This document shows, one piece after another, positions 48,333 to 56,579 of a DNA stretch of 61,488 nt. The position numbers and the translations under genes are program-made. Below the pieces are notes generated by a model. The model did no database searches and was not told where the DNA came from. It saw nothing but the letters and a program-made list of their open reading frames with translations. Position 1 is the stretch's first letter; each line of letters opens with the position of its first letter. This stretch comes from Bacteroidota bacterium (lineage in GTDB: Bacteria > Bacteroidota > Bacteroidia > Chitinophagales > LD1), in contig JADKJG010000013.1 of assembly GCA_016722375.1 (NCBI GenBank), positions 1-61,488 of the forward strand, written 5' to 3'.

Positions 48333-48667
48333 GACCTTTATTTATAATAACTTTTGCGCTTTTAGCATTATCAACAAGCGCACAAAACAATAAAACAAAA
48401 ACAATGGAAGTAGCAGTTTGGGACACCTATGTAACTAAGAAAGATGGTAGCGTAATGCACTTTGACATTATTGCACCATCATCAGTAAAAGACACTGCCG
48501 TTATTTACGAATATGGCAGAGCATATCTGAAAACTAAAGGGCAAGAAGGGCAACCTTTGACATCAAAAGAATGCAGGTTTTGCCACGTTAGAAGTTTGCA
48601 ACCACAATGGGAAGCCGACATAAAAAAACAAGGCTATTTTATTCTTGAAATGGAAAACTGCGAATAA
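48329..48667 (+). CDS. DUF2024-family protein with N-terminal signal-like extension
   Basis: The DUF2024 domain (MEVAVWDTYVTKKDGSVMHF, TSKECRFCHVR, GYFILEMENC) begins at residue 26. An upstream ATG overlapping the HPP stop adds RPLFIITFALLALSTSAQ, which looks like a signal peptide. An internal start at 48404 would give the usual cytosolic length of about 87 residues. CRFCH could bind a metal. Function unknown. Confidence 0.8.
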   Translation: MRPLFIITFALLALSTSAQNNKTKTMEVAVWDTYVTKKDGSVMHFDIIAPSSVKDTAVIYEYGRAYLKTKGQEGQPLTSKECRFCHVRSLQPQWEADIKKQGYFILEMENCE

Positions 48668-49273
48668 ATGAAATACTCTTCTTTTAATTTAAACGAGCAA
48701 AACCAAAAAATTGAAAGTCGCATTGTTGTTGCTTTGGAACGAATTTCAGAAGCATTCAGAGTATTACTATGGAATGAAAGCAAAGAAAACTCTTTAAGCC
48801 CGATACAAATTCAAATTTTGATTTTCATTTATTTCCACTCGCTGGAAAAGTGTAAAGTAGGATATTTGGCTGATGAGTTCAATATGACAAAAGCTACAAT
48901 AAGCGATAGCGTAAAAGTTTTGCTTTCAAAAGAATTAGTAACCAAGGAGACTGACCCCATTGATACTAGGAGTTTTTCGCTATCACTCACAAACGAAGGA
49001 AAAAAAACAGCAAAGAAGGCATCATTATTTGCTTCATCAATAGAACAACCCATTGAAAAACTAACATCGGAACAAAAAACAATAATGCTTAATGGATTGC
49101 TGAAATTGATTTATGACTTAAACAAATCAGGCATAATTACCATTCAAAGAATGTGTTTTACTTGCTCCAACTATCAACTTGAAAAAGGTGTTCACTACTG
49201 CAAACTTTTGAAAAGTCAACTTGCCGAAAACGAATTGAGAATAGATTGTCAAGAACACGAATTGCAGATATGA
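48668..49273 (+). CDS. MarR-like regulator with C-terminal cysteine cluster
   Basis: 201 residues. The winged helix (SPIQIQILIFIYFHSLEKCK, LADEFNMTKATISDSVKVL, DTRSFSLSLTNEGKK) is MarR-like. The C-terminal extension holds MCFTCSNYQ, HYCKLLK and DCQEHE, four cysteines in a C-x2-C-x12-C-x15-C type spacing. That suggests a bound Zn or Fe-S cluster as sensor. It probably controls its own operon through the TAGTAAGGATTCCTTACTA palindrome. It overlaps yggS (ATGA). Confidence 0.8.
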   Translation: MKYSSFNLNEQNQKIESRIVVALERISEAFRVLLWNESKENSLSPIQIQILIFIYFHSLEKCKVGYLADEFNMTKATISDSVKVLLSKELVTKETDPIDTRSFSLSLTNEGKKTAKKASLFASSIEQPIEKLTSEQKTIMLNGLLKLIYDLNKSGIITIQRMCFTCSNYQLEKGVHYCKLLKSQLAENELRIDCQEHELQI

Positions 49274-50004
49274 GCTTCATAATCGAAAACATAGCAACCA
49301 TTAAGGGTAGAATAAGAGCAGCAGCCGAATTTTCAGGCAGAAACTCAACAGAAATCAAACTCCTATTAGCAACTAAAACAGTTTCGACTACAAATATTAT
49401 TAACGCCTTGGAAACAGGTGAAACGCTTATTGGAGAAAATAAGGTGCAGGAACTCAAAGAGAAATTTGAAGCACTAAAAGTTATCCCACACCAAACCCAT
49501 TTCATCGGACATCTTCAAACTAATAAAGTCAAAGAAGTTACGAAATATGCTGACTGCATACAATCGGTTGACAGGTTGGAATTAGCTGAAAAATTGCAAA
49601 AGAGATTAGAATTTGAAGATAGAACCATAGATGTTTTTATTCAAGTAAACACTTCGTATGAAGAAAGTAAGTTTGGTGTTTCACCCGAAAATACTTTGAT
49701 TTTTGCTCAACAAGTCAAACAACTTGACAGACTAAATATTAAAGGTTTAATGACCATCGGACTTTTTTCTGCGGAAACAGAAAAAGTTCGCAAATGCTTT
49801 CAATTACTAAAGAACATTCAGATACGAATGTTAGATAAAGACTTACCTGTTTACGACTTATCAATGGGAATGAGTAACGATTTAGAAACAGCCATAGAAG
49901 AAGGCTCAACGATTATTCGTGTTGGAACTGCAATATTCGGCAAACGACCTTATCCAGACAGCTATTATTGGAATGACAACAAAGAAACCAACCCACAGGT
50001 GTAA
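49270..50004 (+). CDS. yggS: YggS-family PLP homeostasis protein
   Basis: 244 residues. LLLATKTVS holds the PLP lysine, followed by GENKVQELKEKF, THFIGHLQTNKV, GLMTIG and LSMGMSNDLETAIEEGSTIIRVGTAIFG. The protein binds PLP and balances vitamin B6 pools, with no known catalysis. The ATG at 49270 overlaps the MarR stop. The hairpin copy 4 follows two bases after the stop. Confidence 0.92.
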   Translation: MSFIIENIATIKGRIRAAAEFSGRNSTEIKLLLATKTVSTTNIINALETGETLIGENKVQELKEKFEALKVIPHQTHFIGHLQTNKVKEVTKYADCIQSVDRLELAEKLQKRLEFEDRTIDVFIQVNTSYEESKFGVSPENTLIFAQQVKQLDRLNIKGLMTIGLFSAETEKVRKCFQLLKNIQIRMLDKDLPVYDLSMGMSNDLETAIEEGSTIIRVGTAIFGKRPYPDSYYWNDNKETNPQV

Positions 50005-50005
50005 G

Positions 50006-50057
50006 CACATTTGCAAACCGCTACAAGCCTACCCGCAGACCAAAGTTTGCAAAAGAG
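50006..50057 (+). repeat. Covarying hairpin element, copy 4
   Basis: CACAT, arm TTTGCAAAC (50010-50018), loop CGCTACAAGCCTACCCGCAG, arm GTTTGCAAA (50045-50053), AGAG. The stem is perfect. It starts right after the yggS stop and closes the NO/nitrite module. Confidence 0.72.
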
Positions 50058-50219
50058 CTTCCACCTTCCCCAACCGAAAAATTATTTTTTAAAATTTCCT
50101 TCCCTTCTAAAATTTTTAAACCCGCCAACACACAGCCGACACAAAACAAACCCGACAATGACAGCGAAACTCACGGCAGACAAAGACTTCACAACCTCGA
50201 CAGACAGAAGGCCTGCTTA

Positions 50220-50345
50220 TAACAGCACCTTGCCAAAAGTGGCGGTTTCGTGCTTCGAAGGACAGTTTTATGGGTATATAAACTTTAGTGCTTCGATGAA
50301 AGTTTGTGGTGGAAATCGCCACCTTCGGCAAGCTGCAAACCGTTA
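50220..50345 (+). repeat. attC-like site D
   Basis: TAAC (50220) and CGTTA (50341-50345) bound 126 bp. CTTGCCAAAAGTGGCG pairs with CGCCACCTTCGGCAAG with two mismatches. The interior has two GTGCTTCGA words. The spacers are asymmetric as in sites A and B. Confidence 0.77.
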
Positions 50346-50362
50346 TGCGTAATATTTGGAAA

Positions 50363-50946
50363 ATGACTACAACAAGGCTGATTATTGCTATATCGACTTT
50401 AGCCTTTTTTTCAGGTTGTTCACACTATGTTTTGAATGATTCAGGATATCCAAGACCACCCAAAAAATATAAATTCAGTTATTCCAAGAATGAGTCTCAT
50501 TTGACTGACACGACAATTATTGACACCACCGCTATTTACTATTTATCAAATAGTAATTACTATAGAAATAGCAGTAACTATAAAAACACTGACCATTATA
50601 TCCGCTTCTACTCAGACGGACACTATAAACTACAAGCAGTAAAGGAATATCCAAAATTGAAGACATAAATGATATTCGTAAAGGAAATGTTGGTATTACA
50701 AATTGAAAGGAAATGTCGCTACAACTTTACTCAGATATTAACGCTGGTTCTGACCAATTGCAATTTGGATTGATTGATGAAAATAATAATTTAGTCTTAC
50801 TGAATGAAAATCCTCGTACAGACTTCTGCATTGGGTATTCAGAAAGCGGAATTAAAAGAAAAATTAGAAAGGCTTCATTTTTCAATCCACTCTTTTATAC
50901 TAAAATAAGATTGAATGGAATGACTTATGACAGACCAGATTGGTAG
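50363..50946 (+). pseudogene. Lipoprotein gene, broken by frameshifts
   Basis: MTTTRLIIAISTLAFFSGC is a lipoprotein signal (Cys 19). Then a Tyr/Asn-rich stretch leads to HYIRFYSDGHYKL. The frame closes at 50668, while other frames continue DINDIRKGNVG and then YSDINAGSDQLQFGLIDE to 50946. At least two single-base shifts are needed. It lies alone between attC-like sites D and E, so it is a one-gene cassette. Unknown function. Confidence 0.5.
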
Positions 50947-50958
50947 AAATACTACGCA

Positions 50959-51085
50959 TAACAGCACATTTACGCTAGCAGGAACTGTTGTGCTTTCTAC
51001 AAACTTTTGTGGGTTAAAGATCTTTTGTAACTTTAAGAATCGTTAGTGGGTTAACTTCCTGCCAGCGCAAATCTGCGAAACGTTA
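50959..51085 (+). repeat. attC-like site E
   Basis: TAAC (50959) and CGTTA (51081-51085) bound 127 bp. ATTTACGCTAGCAGGAA pairs with TTCCTGCCAGCGCAAAT with two mismatches. The interior has GTGCTTTC. Confidence 0.76.
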
Positions 51086-51127
51086 TCAGTAATGCTTAGG
51101 GTGCTAACTTGAAACTAACTGCAAGAA

Positions 51128-52150
51128 ATGAACTTTTTAAAACGGAATTACAGGCAAATAAAAAAGTATTCCATACACAAACAAACCTGCACCCTGCTGT
51201 TAATAATTTTCTTTCTTCCCTGCTACGGACAAGTAAGTGGAAATATGTTTCGTTGCAGTTTGAGGGATAAAGTAGGAAACCTTTGGTTCGGAACTATGGG
51301 TGCGGGTGTGTATCGTTATGATGCCTTTTCAGGAAAGTTTACCAATTTTACAAAGCAAGATGGTCTAAACGATAACAATATTGAGTCTGTTTTTGAAGAT
51401 AAGGCAGGGAATCTTTGGTTCGGCACCAACAATGGAGCATGTCGTTACGATGGCAAAAGATTTACCGATGTTACAACAAAAGAAGGGCTGTGCAAATTTG
51501 ATATTAATTGTATTTTAGAAGACAGAAATGGATTCTTTTGGTTCGGCACGAATGGCTACGGAGTTTGTCGTTATAATCCTGTCACAGGTGCTGTTACCAA
51601 TTTCACAAAGGAACAAGGTCTGGGCAGTAATGCTGTTCAATGTATATTAGAAGATAAATCTGGGAACCTTTGGTTCGGTGAAAGGGCTGGAGGCGTTTGC
51701 CGTTACGATTCCGCCTCAGGCAGGTTTACCAAAGTTGATGGATGTTTCAGTAGTCAGATTATGGACATCAAAGAAGATAAAACGGGGAACATCTGGTTCG
51801 TCAATTTGTATAACGGGCTGTGCCGTTATGACGGAAAATCCTATACACATTTTACAAAGGAAAATGGTCTTTGCAATGATACTATTGATTGTATTTATGA
51901 GGATAAAAAGGGAAACATTTGGGTCGGCAGCGATACTAAGTGGAACACAGGGGGCGGAGGTCTTTGCCGTTACGATGGAAAGTCCTTTACACGTTTTTCA
52001 ACAATAGACGGTCTTGCGAATTCTGATGTTTGGACAATTGTAGAAGATAATGACGGAAACATTTGGATTGGTACAAGGGGGGGATTGTTTCGTTATCATT
52101 CGCCTTCAGGAATGTTTATCAATTATACACACAAAATGAATAGACAATAA
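51128..52150 (+). CDS. Secreted Reg_prop beta-propeller protein
   Basis: 340 residues. A hydrophobic leader (TLLLIIFFLPCYG) precedes seven or so repeats of about 40 residues on the pattern EDKxGNLWFGTxxxGVCRYD. This is the two-component regulator propeller seen as the sensor part of Bacteroidota hybrid histidine kinases. No kinase or regulator domain follows, so it is a stand-alone propeller, perhaps a ligand-binding protein. A single-gene cassette between attC-like sites E and N. Confidence 0.8.
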   Translation: MNFLKRNYRQIKKYSIHKQTCTLLLIIFFLPCYGQVSGNMFRCSLRDKVGNLWFGTMGAGVYRYDAFSGKFTNFTKQDGLNDNNIESVFEDKAGNLWFGTNNGACRYDGKRFTDVTTKEGLCKFDINCILEDRNGFFWFGTNGYGVCRYNPVTGAVTNFTKEQGLGSNAVQCILEDKSGNLWFGERAGGVCRYDSASGRFTKVDGCFSSQIMDIKEDKTGNIWFVNLYNGLCRYDGKSYTHFTKENGLCNDTIDCIYEDKKGNIWVGSDTKWNTGGGGLCRYDGKSFTRFSTIDGLANSDVWTIVEDNDGNIWIGTRGGLFRYHSPSGMFINYTHKMNRQ

Positions 52151-52204
52151 TTGAACACCAACAAATCTTAAAAAACTTAACCGAAAGAAAAAAAAAACGA
52201 CTCT

Positions 52205-52340
52205 TAACCTAAGATTTATGAAAATAAAAAAGACAGGGCGACCTGCCAGTATGTTTTCAAGTATTTAATTACGTTTGTGCGGGGCGAAAGAGACGAGCTT
52301 TTAATCCCCCTTTTTACTTCCTAAATCTTGTAGCGCATAT
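52205..52340 (+). repeat. attC-like site N (AT-arm type, degenerate right end)
   Basis: TAAC at 52205, then AAGATTTATGAAAATAAAAA matches the reverse complement of the right arm TTTTTACTTCCTAAATCTT at several positions. The right CGTTA is missing (GTAGCGCATAT instead) and the sequence runs into the homopolymer block. It belongs with sites J, K, L and O. Confidence 0.55.
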
Positions 52341-52357
52341 TTACACCCAACAACCCC

Positions 52358-52860
52358 CCCCCCCCCCGGAGAATGTTTTTGGGGGGGGAGACCCCCCGCC
52401 CGGGCGGCCAGGGTTTTTGGGCCCCCCTTCCCCCCCCCCCCCCCCCGGGGGGGCGGGCCGGGCCGCGGGGCCGGCCCCCCCGTTGGTGGGGCGGGGGGGG
52501 GGTTGTTTTTTTTTTTGGGGCGGGGGGGGGGGGGGGGGGGGGGGGTGCGGGGGCACCCGCCGGGGGGGGGCCCCCCGGATTTGGGGTTTCTGCTTTTTTG
52601 TTTTTTTTTTGGTCCCTCCCTGCCTTTTTTGGGGGGTTTTCGCGCGGCCCCCCCCCCCCCCGCCGCCGGGGGGCGCGGCGCACCGCCCCCGGGCCCCGCC
52701 CCCCCCCCTCGCCGGAGGGAGGGAGGGGTGGCTTCCTGCCCCCCTTTCCCCCTTCACCTCTTTTTTTTGGTTGCCGGGGGGGGGGGGGGGGAGGGTCGTT
52801 AACGGGGGGGGGGGGTCACACAAAACCAAGGGGACCCCCCCAAGAAAAACCCCGTGGATT
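52358..52860. other. G/C-homopolymer block, probable sequence artefact
   Basis: About 500 bases are almost only G and C runs, some ten or more long, in a region otherwise rich in A+T. Long open frames on both strands (Gly/Pro-rich) are a product of this composition. I do not annotate genes in it. Confidence 0.8.
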
Positions 52861-53075
52861 TCCGCGCCGCCGTTTTTATATCTCAAAATAATGCTTTGGC
52901 TGAAACATTATGCGTCATGCTTGACGACATCGGAAATTCAAACTGACTGCTAGAAATTAGATTTAACAAACTTGATGAATAAAAATATTGAAATACAAAA
53001 GTGGAGTTTAGAAACCATTTTAAAAACGAGGCGACACCGAAAAGCCAAACGAGTAGGAAATAAAAACGACAAATT

Positions 53076-53348
53076 ATGCCAAAGTATGTAATTGAAAGAG
53101 AAATTCCAGGAGCAGGAAAAATGACTCCCGAACAATTGAAAGCAATTTCACAAACCTCTTGTGGAGTGTTAAATAAATTGGGTCCACAAATTCAGTGGGT
53201 TCACAGCTATGTAACGACTGACAAAATCTATTGTATTTATAATGCACCGAACGAAGAAATGGTTCGAGAACATGCAAAGCAGGGAGGATTTCCAGCAAAT
53301 TCAGTTAGTAAGGTCTCGGCAATCATAGATCCGACAACTGCTGAATGA
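53076..53348 (+). CDS. DUF4242 (SCO4226-like) protein
   Basis: 90 residues. MPKYVIEREIPGAGKM, then IQWVHSYVTTDKIYCIYNAP and EMVREHAKQGGFP are characteristic of DUF4242, a ferredoxin-like fold. SCO4226 relatives are described as nickel-binding. It is a single-gene cassette. The role here is unknown. Confidence 0.85.
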   Translation: MPKYVIEREIPGAGKMTPEQLKAISQTSCGVLNKLGPQIQWVHSYVTTDKIYCIYNAPNEEMVREHAKQGGFPANSVSKVSAIIDPTTAE

Positions 53349-53438
53349 TGTGTTTGCCACAGCAATAAAGGTACTTCTTCAAACTTTTATGCGGAATTCA
53401 AAATTTTCTGCTTCGTGGGAACAGTAGCACGAACGCAT

Positions 53439-53638
53439 AACACTAAAATTAAAGAAAAAACTTTTTGAAGGGTGTCAGGAAGTTGGTAGATTGCATACAA
53501 GTTATGAAAATCCAACTTGAAATAATTGCAACCTAGGAAAAAGGAATTTGAAGAGTGTCTATTGTTGCAATTTTTTTATGCGAGCTGTGTGCTTTCTAAA
53601 CCCTTCAAATATTTTCTTCTTTAATTCCTACACCGTTA
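53439..53638 (+). repeat. attC-like site O (AT-arm type, 200 bp)
   Basis: TAAC (53439) and CGTTA (53634-53638). AATTAAAGAAAAAACTTTTT followed by GAAGGGT pairs with AAACCCTTCAAATATTTTCT followed by TCTTTAATT with small gaps. It is longer than the other sites. Confidence 0.65.
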
Positions 53639-53684
53639 AGCTTAAAGACGACTACTCCAACGACTATTAGAACTATAAGAAAAG

Positions 53685-54245
53685 TTGAGTAAGCAGACAA
53701 AATACAACTCCAAAAAACCTTCATTTCTAAAACAAGTAGTTGTGGTCATTGGACTATTTGTTTTTCTATTTGGTGGAATGTTTGCAACTATCGTTGCCGT
53801 TGACAACTTTAAAAATTACAATAGCCCTTATTTGTTTGCCTTTACTTGCAGTACATTGGGACTGGTTATTGGGCTAATAGTGGCAAGAAAAATTAAACCA
53901 TACATTATCTTAAATCCCAAAATGCTGACGAACTATTCCAATCTGACAATTATGTTTTCTATAGGTTTTATTGGCAGCTTTATGTTAGTTGGACATTATT
54001 ATAACTCGACAATATCAAATTTATACAAATGCAACACATTTACAGTTATAGACAAAGAATTTCATAAAGGGGGGGTTAAACGACCTGAAAAAAACATTTT
54101 AATATTGAACGTTGAAGGCACAAGTATACGACTTCTTTGCACAAAAGCTTATTGGCAAACAATTTCGGTTGGACAAACAGCAAATGCTTGCATTTACAAA
54201 AGTCCCCTCGGCTTCGACTATTTAACTTTACCTGAAGACAAATGA
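53685..54245 (+). CDS. Membrane protein of unknown function (186 aa)
   Basis: Three hydrophobic helices (VVVVIGLFVFLFGGMFATIV, LFAFTCSTLGLVIGLIVA, IMFSIGFIGSFMLVGHYY) precede a C-terminal beta-rich domain (NILILNVEGTSIRLLCTKAY). TTG at 53685 appears to be the start, as no ATG lies upstream in frame before a stop. A single-gene cassette. Confidence 0.6.
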   Translation: MSKQTKYNSKKPSFLKQVVVVIGLFVFLFGGMFATIVAVDNFKNYNSPYLFAFTCSTLGLVIGLIVARKIKPYIILNPKMLTNYSNLTIMFSIGFIGSFMLVGHYYNSTISNLYKCNTFTVIDKEFHKGGVKRPEKNILILNVEGTSIRLLCTKAYWQTISVGQTANACIYKSPLGFDYLTLPEDK

Positions 54246-54258
54246 GAAGACCTTACGT

Positions 54259-54399
54259 TAACAAAGGATTTGCAATAGAGGGGATTCAGTGCTTCACAGT
54301 CCGCCGCGGCGGAGCCAGGTGGAAGTTCCGTTCTTCGAATAAAGTCTAGTGCTAAAACTCCTCCACATCACCCACCTCGAAACGCGATAGGGCATGTTA
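54259..54399 (+). repeat. Possible attC-like site F (weak)
   Basis: GTTAAC at 54257-54262 and TGTTAGG ending near 54401 are 141 bp apart, and the interior holds AGTGCTTC and TAGTGC as in sites A-E. The arms pair poorly, so the two ends may come from different sites. Confidence 0.35.
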
Positions 54400-54438
54400 G
54401 GAAGACCCGAAGTGCAGAAATTAAATTTAGGCAAGACT

Positions 54439-54927
54439 ATGATGACAAACAATAATCTGAATATTAAACTTAGACCAACAGAAGTTTCAGACTTGATCTT
54501 TTTGTTTCAATTTCAGCTGGACAAAGAAGGTGCTTACCTGGCTGCTTTTATGCCTCAAAACCATACAGACAAATCCGCATACCTGAACAAACACATAAAG
54601 TTGTTGGATGACCCGAAGGTAAATAATCAAACGATCCTTCTTGACAATATTATTGTGGGAAGTATTGCTAAGTTTGTAATGGAAGGTGATGCAGAAATTA
54701 CGTATTGGATTGACAGAAACCTTTGGGGGCAAGGCATTGCCACAAAAGCTCTAAATAAATTTCTTACCATTGAGACTTCAAGACCTATGTTCGGGCGGGT
54801 TGCATTTGACAATATTGGTTCACAAAAAGTTTTAGAAAAATGTGGTTTTGTTAAAATCGGCACCGACAAAGGTTTTGCAAGTGCACGGCAGACAGAAATA
54901 GAAGAATATATTTATAAACTAACTTGA
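54439..54927 (+). CDS. GNAT family N-acetyltransferase
   Basis: 162 residues of the RimJ/RimL-like type. It begins near NLNIKLRPTEVSDL, then AEITYWIDRNLWGQGIATKALNKFL (acetyl-CoA binding) and GRVAFDNIGSQKVLEKCGFVKIG. It transfers acetyl from CoA to an amine. The substrate is unknown and could be a protein terminus, an antibiotic or a metabolite. Acetyltransferases are common integron cargo. The ATG at 54439 is chosen (54442 also possible). Confidence 0.85.
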   Translation: MMTNNNLNIKLRPTEVSDLIFLFQFQLDKEGAYLAAFMPQNHTDKSAYLNKHIKLLDDPKVNNQTILLDNIIVGSIAKFVMEGDAEITYWIDRNLWGQGIATKALNKFLTIETSRPMFGRVAFDNIGSQKVLEKCGFVKIGTDKGFASARQTEIEEYIYKLT

Positions 54928-55135
54928 CAAAGAACACCTTGATAAACGCCGTATAAGAGCAAATTAACATAAACTGACGGAATAGGTCCTCGCACTGTGC
55001 GGGAATTTATCGCTTCACGAGTTTATTTTGTACCTGGTTAATAAACATTAAACTTTAAATAGACATTTTGTGGGTATCAGCGGTCATAGTCAAAAGACTT
55101 AGCAAGCCATACACAACAACAAAAACCAAAACCCT

Positions 55136-55729
55136 ATGAGAAAAATAATTTCATTTATGCACATATCGCTTGACGGATTTGTAGCAGGTCCGAATGGCGA
55201 AATGGACTGGATTAAAGTGAATGACGAAATTTTTGATTTTGGAGAAAAGCGGATAAGCGAAGGCGACACTGCATTGTATGGACGGGTCACTTATCAGATG
55301 ATGGAGAGCTACTGGCCTACTGCTGCAGACAAACCCACAGCGTCCAGGCACGACATCAATCATTCAAAATGGTATAGCAAAATTCACAAAATTGTTTTAT
55401 CAAAAACAATGAAAGACGCGGGTGGGCCTGCCGGTCAGCCAAGATTGACGAACACAACAATAATCAGCGACAACCTTCCGGACAGAATAAATGAAATAAA
55501 ACAACAGGCAGGAAAAGAAATCTTGCTTTTTGGTAGCCCGACAGCAACACATTCACTTATTCAACTGAACCTAATTGACGGCTACTGGCTATTTGTTAAT
55601 CCAATTATTCTTGGACGCGGAATTCCATTGTTTGTCGACATCAAAGACAAAATAAAACTAAATCTAATTTCGACCCGACCATTTAATTGCGGGGTAACTG
55701 AACTGAATTACACAGTGGACAGACAATAA
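55136..55729 (+). CDS. Dihydrofolate reductase-family (RibD C-terminal-like) protein
   Basis: 197 residues. MRKIISFMHISLDGFVAGPNGEM, ALYGRVTYQMMESYWP, KIVLSKTMKD, ILLFGSPTATHSLIQ and NPIILGRGIPLF are the family pattern of the YyaP/RibD C-terminal reductases. They bind NADPH. Trimethoprim resistance is not implied, as this is not the FolA or DfrB type. Cassette gene. Confidence 0.88.
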   Translation: MRKIISFMHISLDGFVAGPNGEMDWIKVNDEIFDFGEKRISEGDTALYGRVTYQMMESYWPTAADKPTASRHDINHSKWYSKIHKIVLSKTMKDAGGPAGQPRLTNTTIISDNLPDRINEIKQQAGKEILLFGSPTATHSLIQLNLIDGYWLFVNPIILGRGIPLFVDIKDKIKLNLISTRPFNCGVTELNYTVDRQ

Positions 55730-55745
55730 CAATGAACCGCCCGGC

Positions 55746-55791
55746 TAATTACAAGGGATATATACAAAGGGTTGTGCAAACTTGAACGTTA
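55746..55791 (+). repeat. Short attC-like remnant H
   Basis: TAATTACAAG (55746) and CTTGAACGTTA (55781-55791) leave a 46-bp site with a four-base complement (CAAG/CTTG) and an intact CGTTA followed by GCGG as in site A. It is probably an internal deletion of a full site. Confidence 0.45.
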
Positions 55792-55835
55792 GCGGAAATT
55801 GTTGCTGAGAGTCTTCAAGAAAATAACTATAAAAA

Positions 55836-56306
55836 ATGGAAGTTCGACAAATTGAATTTGGTAAACTTAAGTATGCCTACATTTTGATTAAGCAATTTAT
55901 TGAATCAGAAGGCGGAACTAATATAAATTCTCTCAAAAATAAAGTGAATGATGACCTTATAATTACAGGTAATGACAATTATGAATTACTTGAGAAATTT
56001 GTAACAAAATTCGAATTGGACCATGGAGGTTTTGATTATAATAAACACTTTCATTCAGAAGGAGAACTTTATGATTCGGAGGCAGCACTTATTAATCTCC
56101 TAACTTTATCTGTATGGCTGCCATTAAAAACTATTGAATTGTTAACCTTAAACAAGGTTAAAATTGAGAAGCCAGACTTTTATAAACCAAGTAGGGAAGT
56201 GAAAGATTTAACTTTTAAAGATTTGTTAACTTGGTATATTGAAAAAGAATTCAAACTATCAAGCCAAATTAAATATGAAATTAAAATAGATTCTTCAGAG
56301 TTATAG
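55836..56306 (+). CDS. DUF1493-like protein (156 aa)
   Basis: NYELLEKFVTKFELDHGGFDYNKHF, a middle hydrophobic stretch, and DLTFKDLLTWYIEKEFKL near the end resemble DUF1493 proteins, which lie near acyl carrier-like genes in other bacteria. No catalytic motif. It occupies a cassette between sites H and I. Confidence 0.6.
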   Translation: MEVRQIEFGKLKYAYILIKQFIESEGGTNINSLKNKVNDDLIITGNDNYELLEKFVTKFELDHGGFDYNKHFHSEGELYDSEAALINLLTLSVWLPLKTIELLTLNKVKIEKPDFYKPSREVKDLTFKDLLTWYIEKEFKLSSQIKYEIKIDSSEL

Positions 56307-56332
56307 TTGTGATTCTGAACGGCAAATTCCGC

Positions 56333-56476
56333 TAACATTTAGATTAAACGCAATATTTTTTGTCGGGGTGGGCGTGCGGTTGAGAGTGTCTACGTATCTA
56401 CAAACGGTTTAGTATATTTGAGTGTGATACAGTTTAGTCCCCGCCAAATAATACTGCGTTAATCCCAACATCGTTA
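56333..56476 (+). repeat. attC-like site I
   Basis: TAAC (56333) and CGTTA (56472-56476) bound 144 bp. GATTAAACGCA pairs with TGCGTTAATC with one bulge, and CGGGG pairs with CCCCG further in. The right core continues TGCG. Confidence 0.72.
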
Positions 56477-56579
56477 TGCGAAACCCGTTGGCGACAGTGC
56501 AAGTTTGTAGCTTTGTAGCATTGAACAAACAGTTCTAAAACAAAAATAAATTCAATTCAAACTTTAAACATTTAACAAA

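Noticed and set aside
52321..52953. Gly/Pro-rich open frames of 100-180 residues
   Set aside because: They lie in the G/C homopolymer block and reflect composition only.
54940..55100. attC-like site between the GNAT and DHFR-family genes
   Set aside because: Only ACATAAACT/AGTTTATTTTGT partly pair and there is no CGTTA; GGTATCAGCGG is at most a decayed core.
55136..55729. Trimethoprim-resistance dfr cassette
   Set aside because: The protein belongs to the RibD C-terminal/YyaP group, not to FolA or DfrB.
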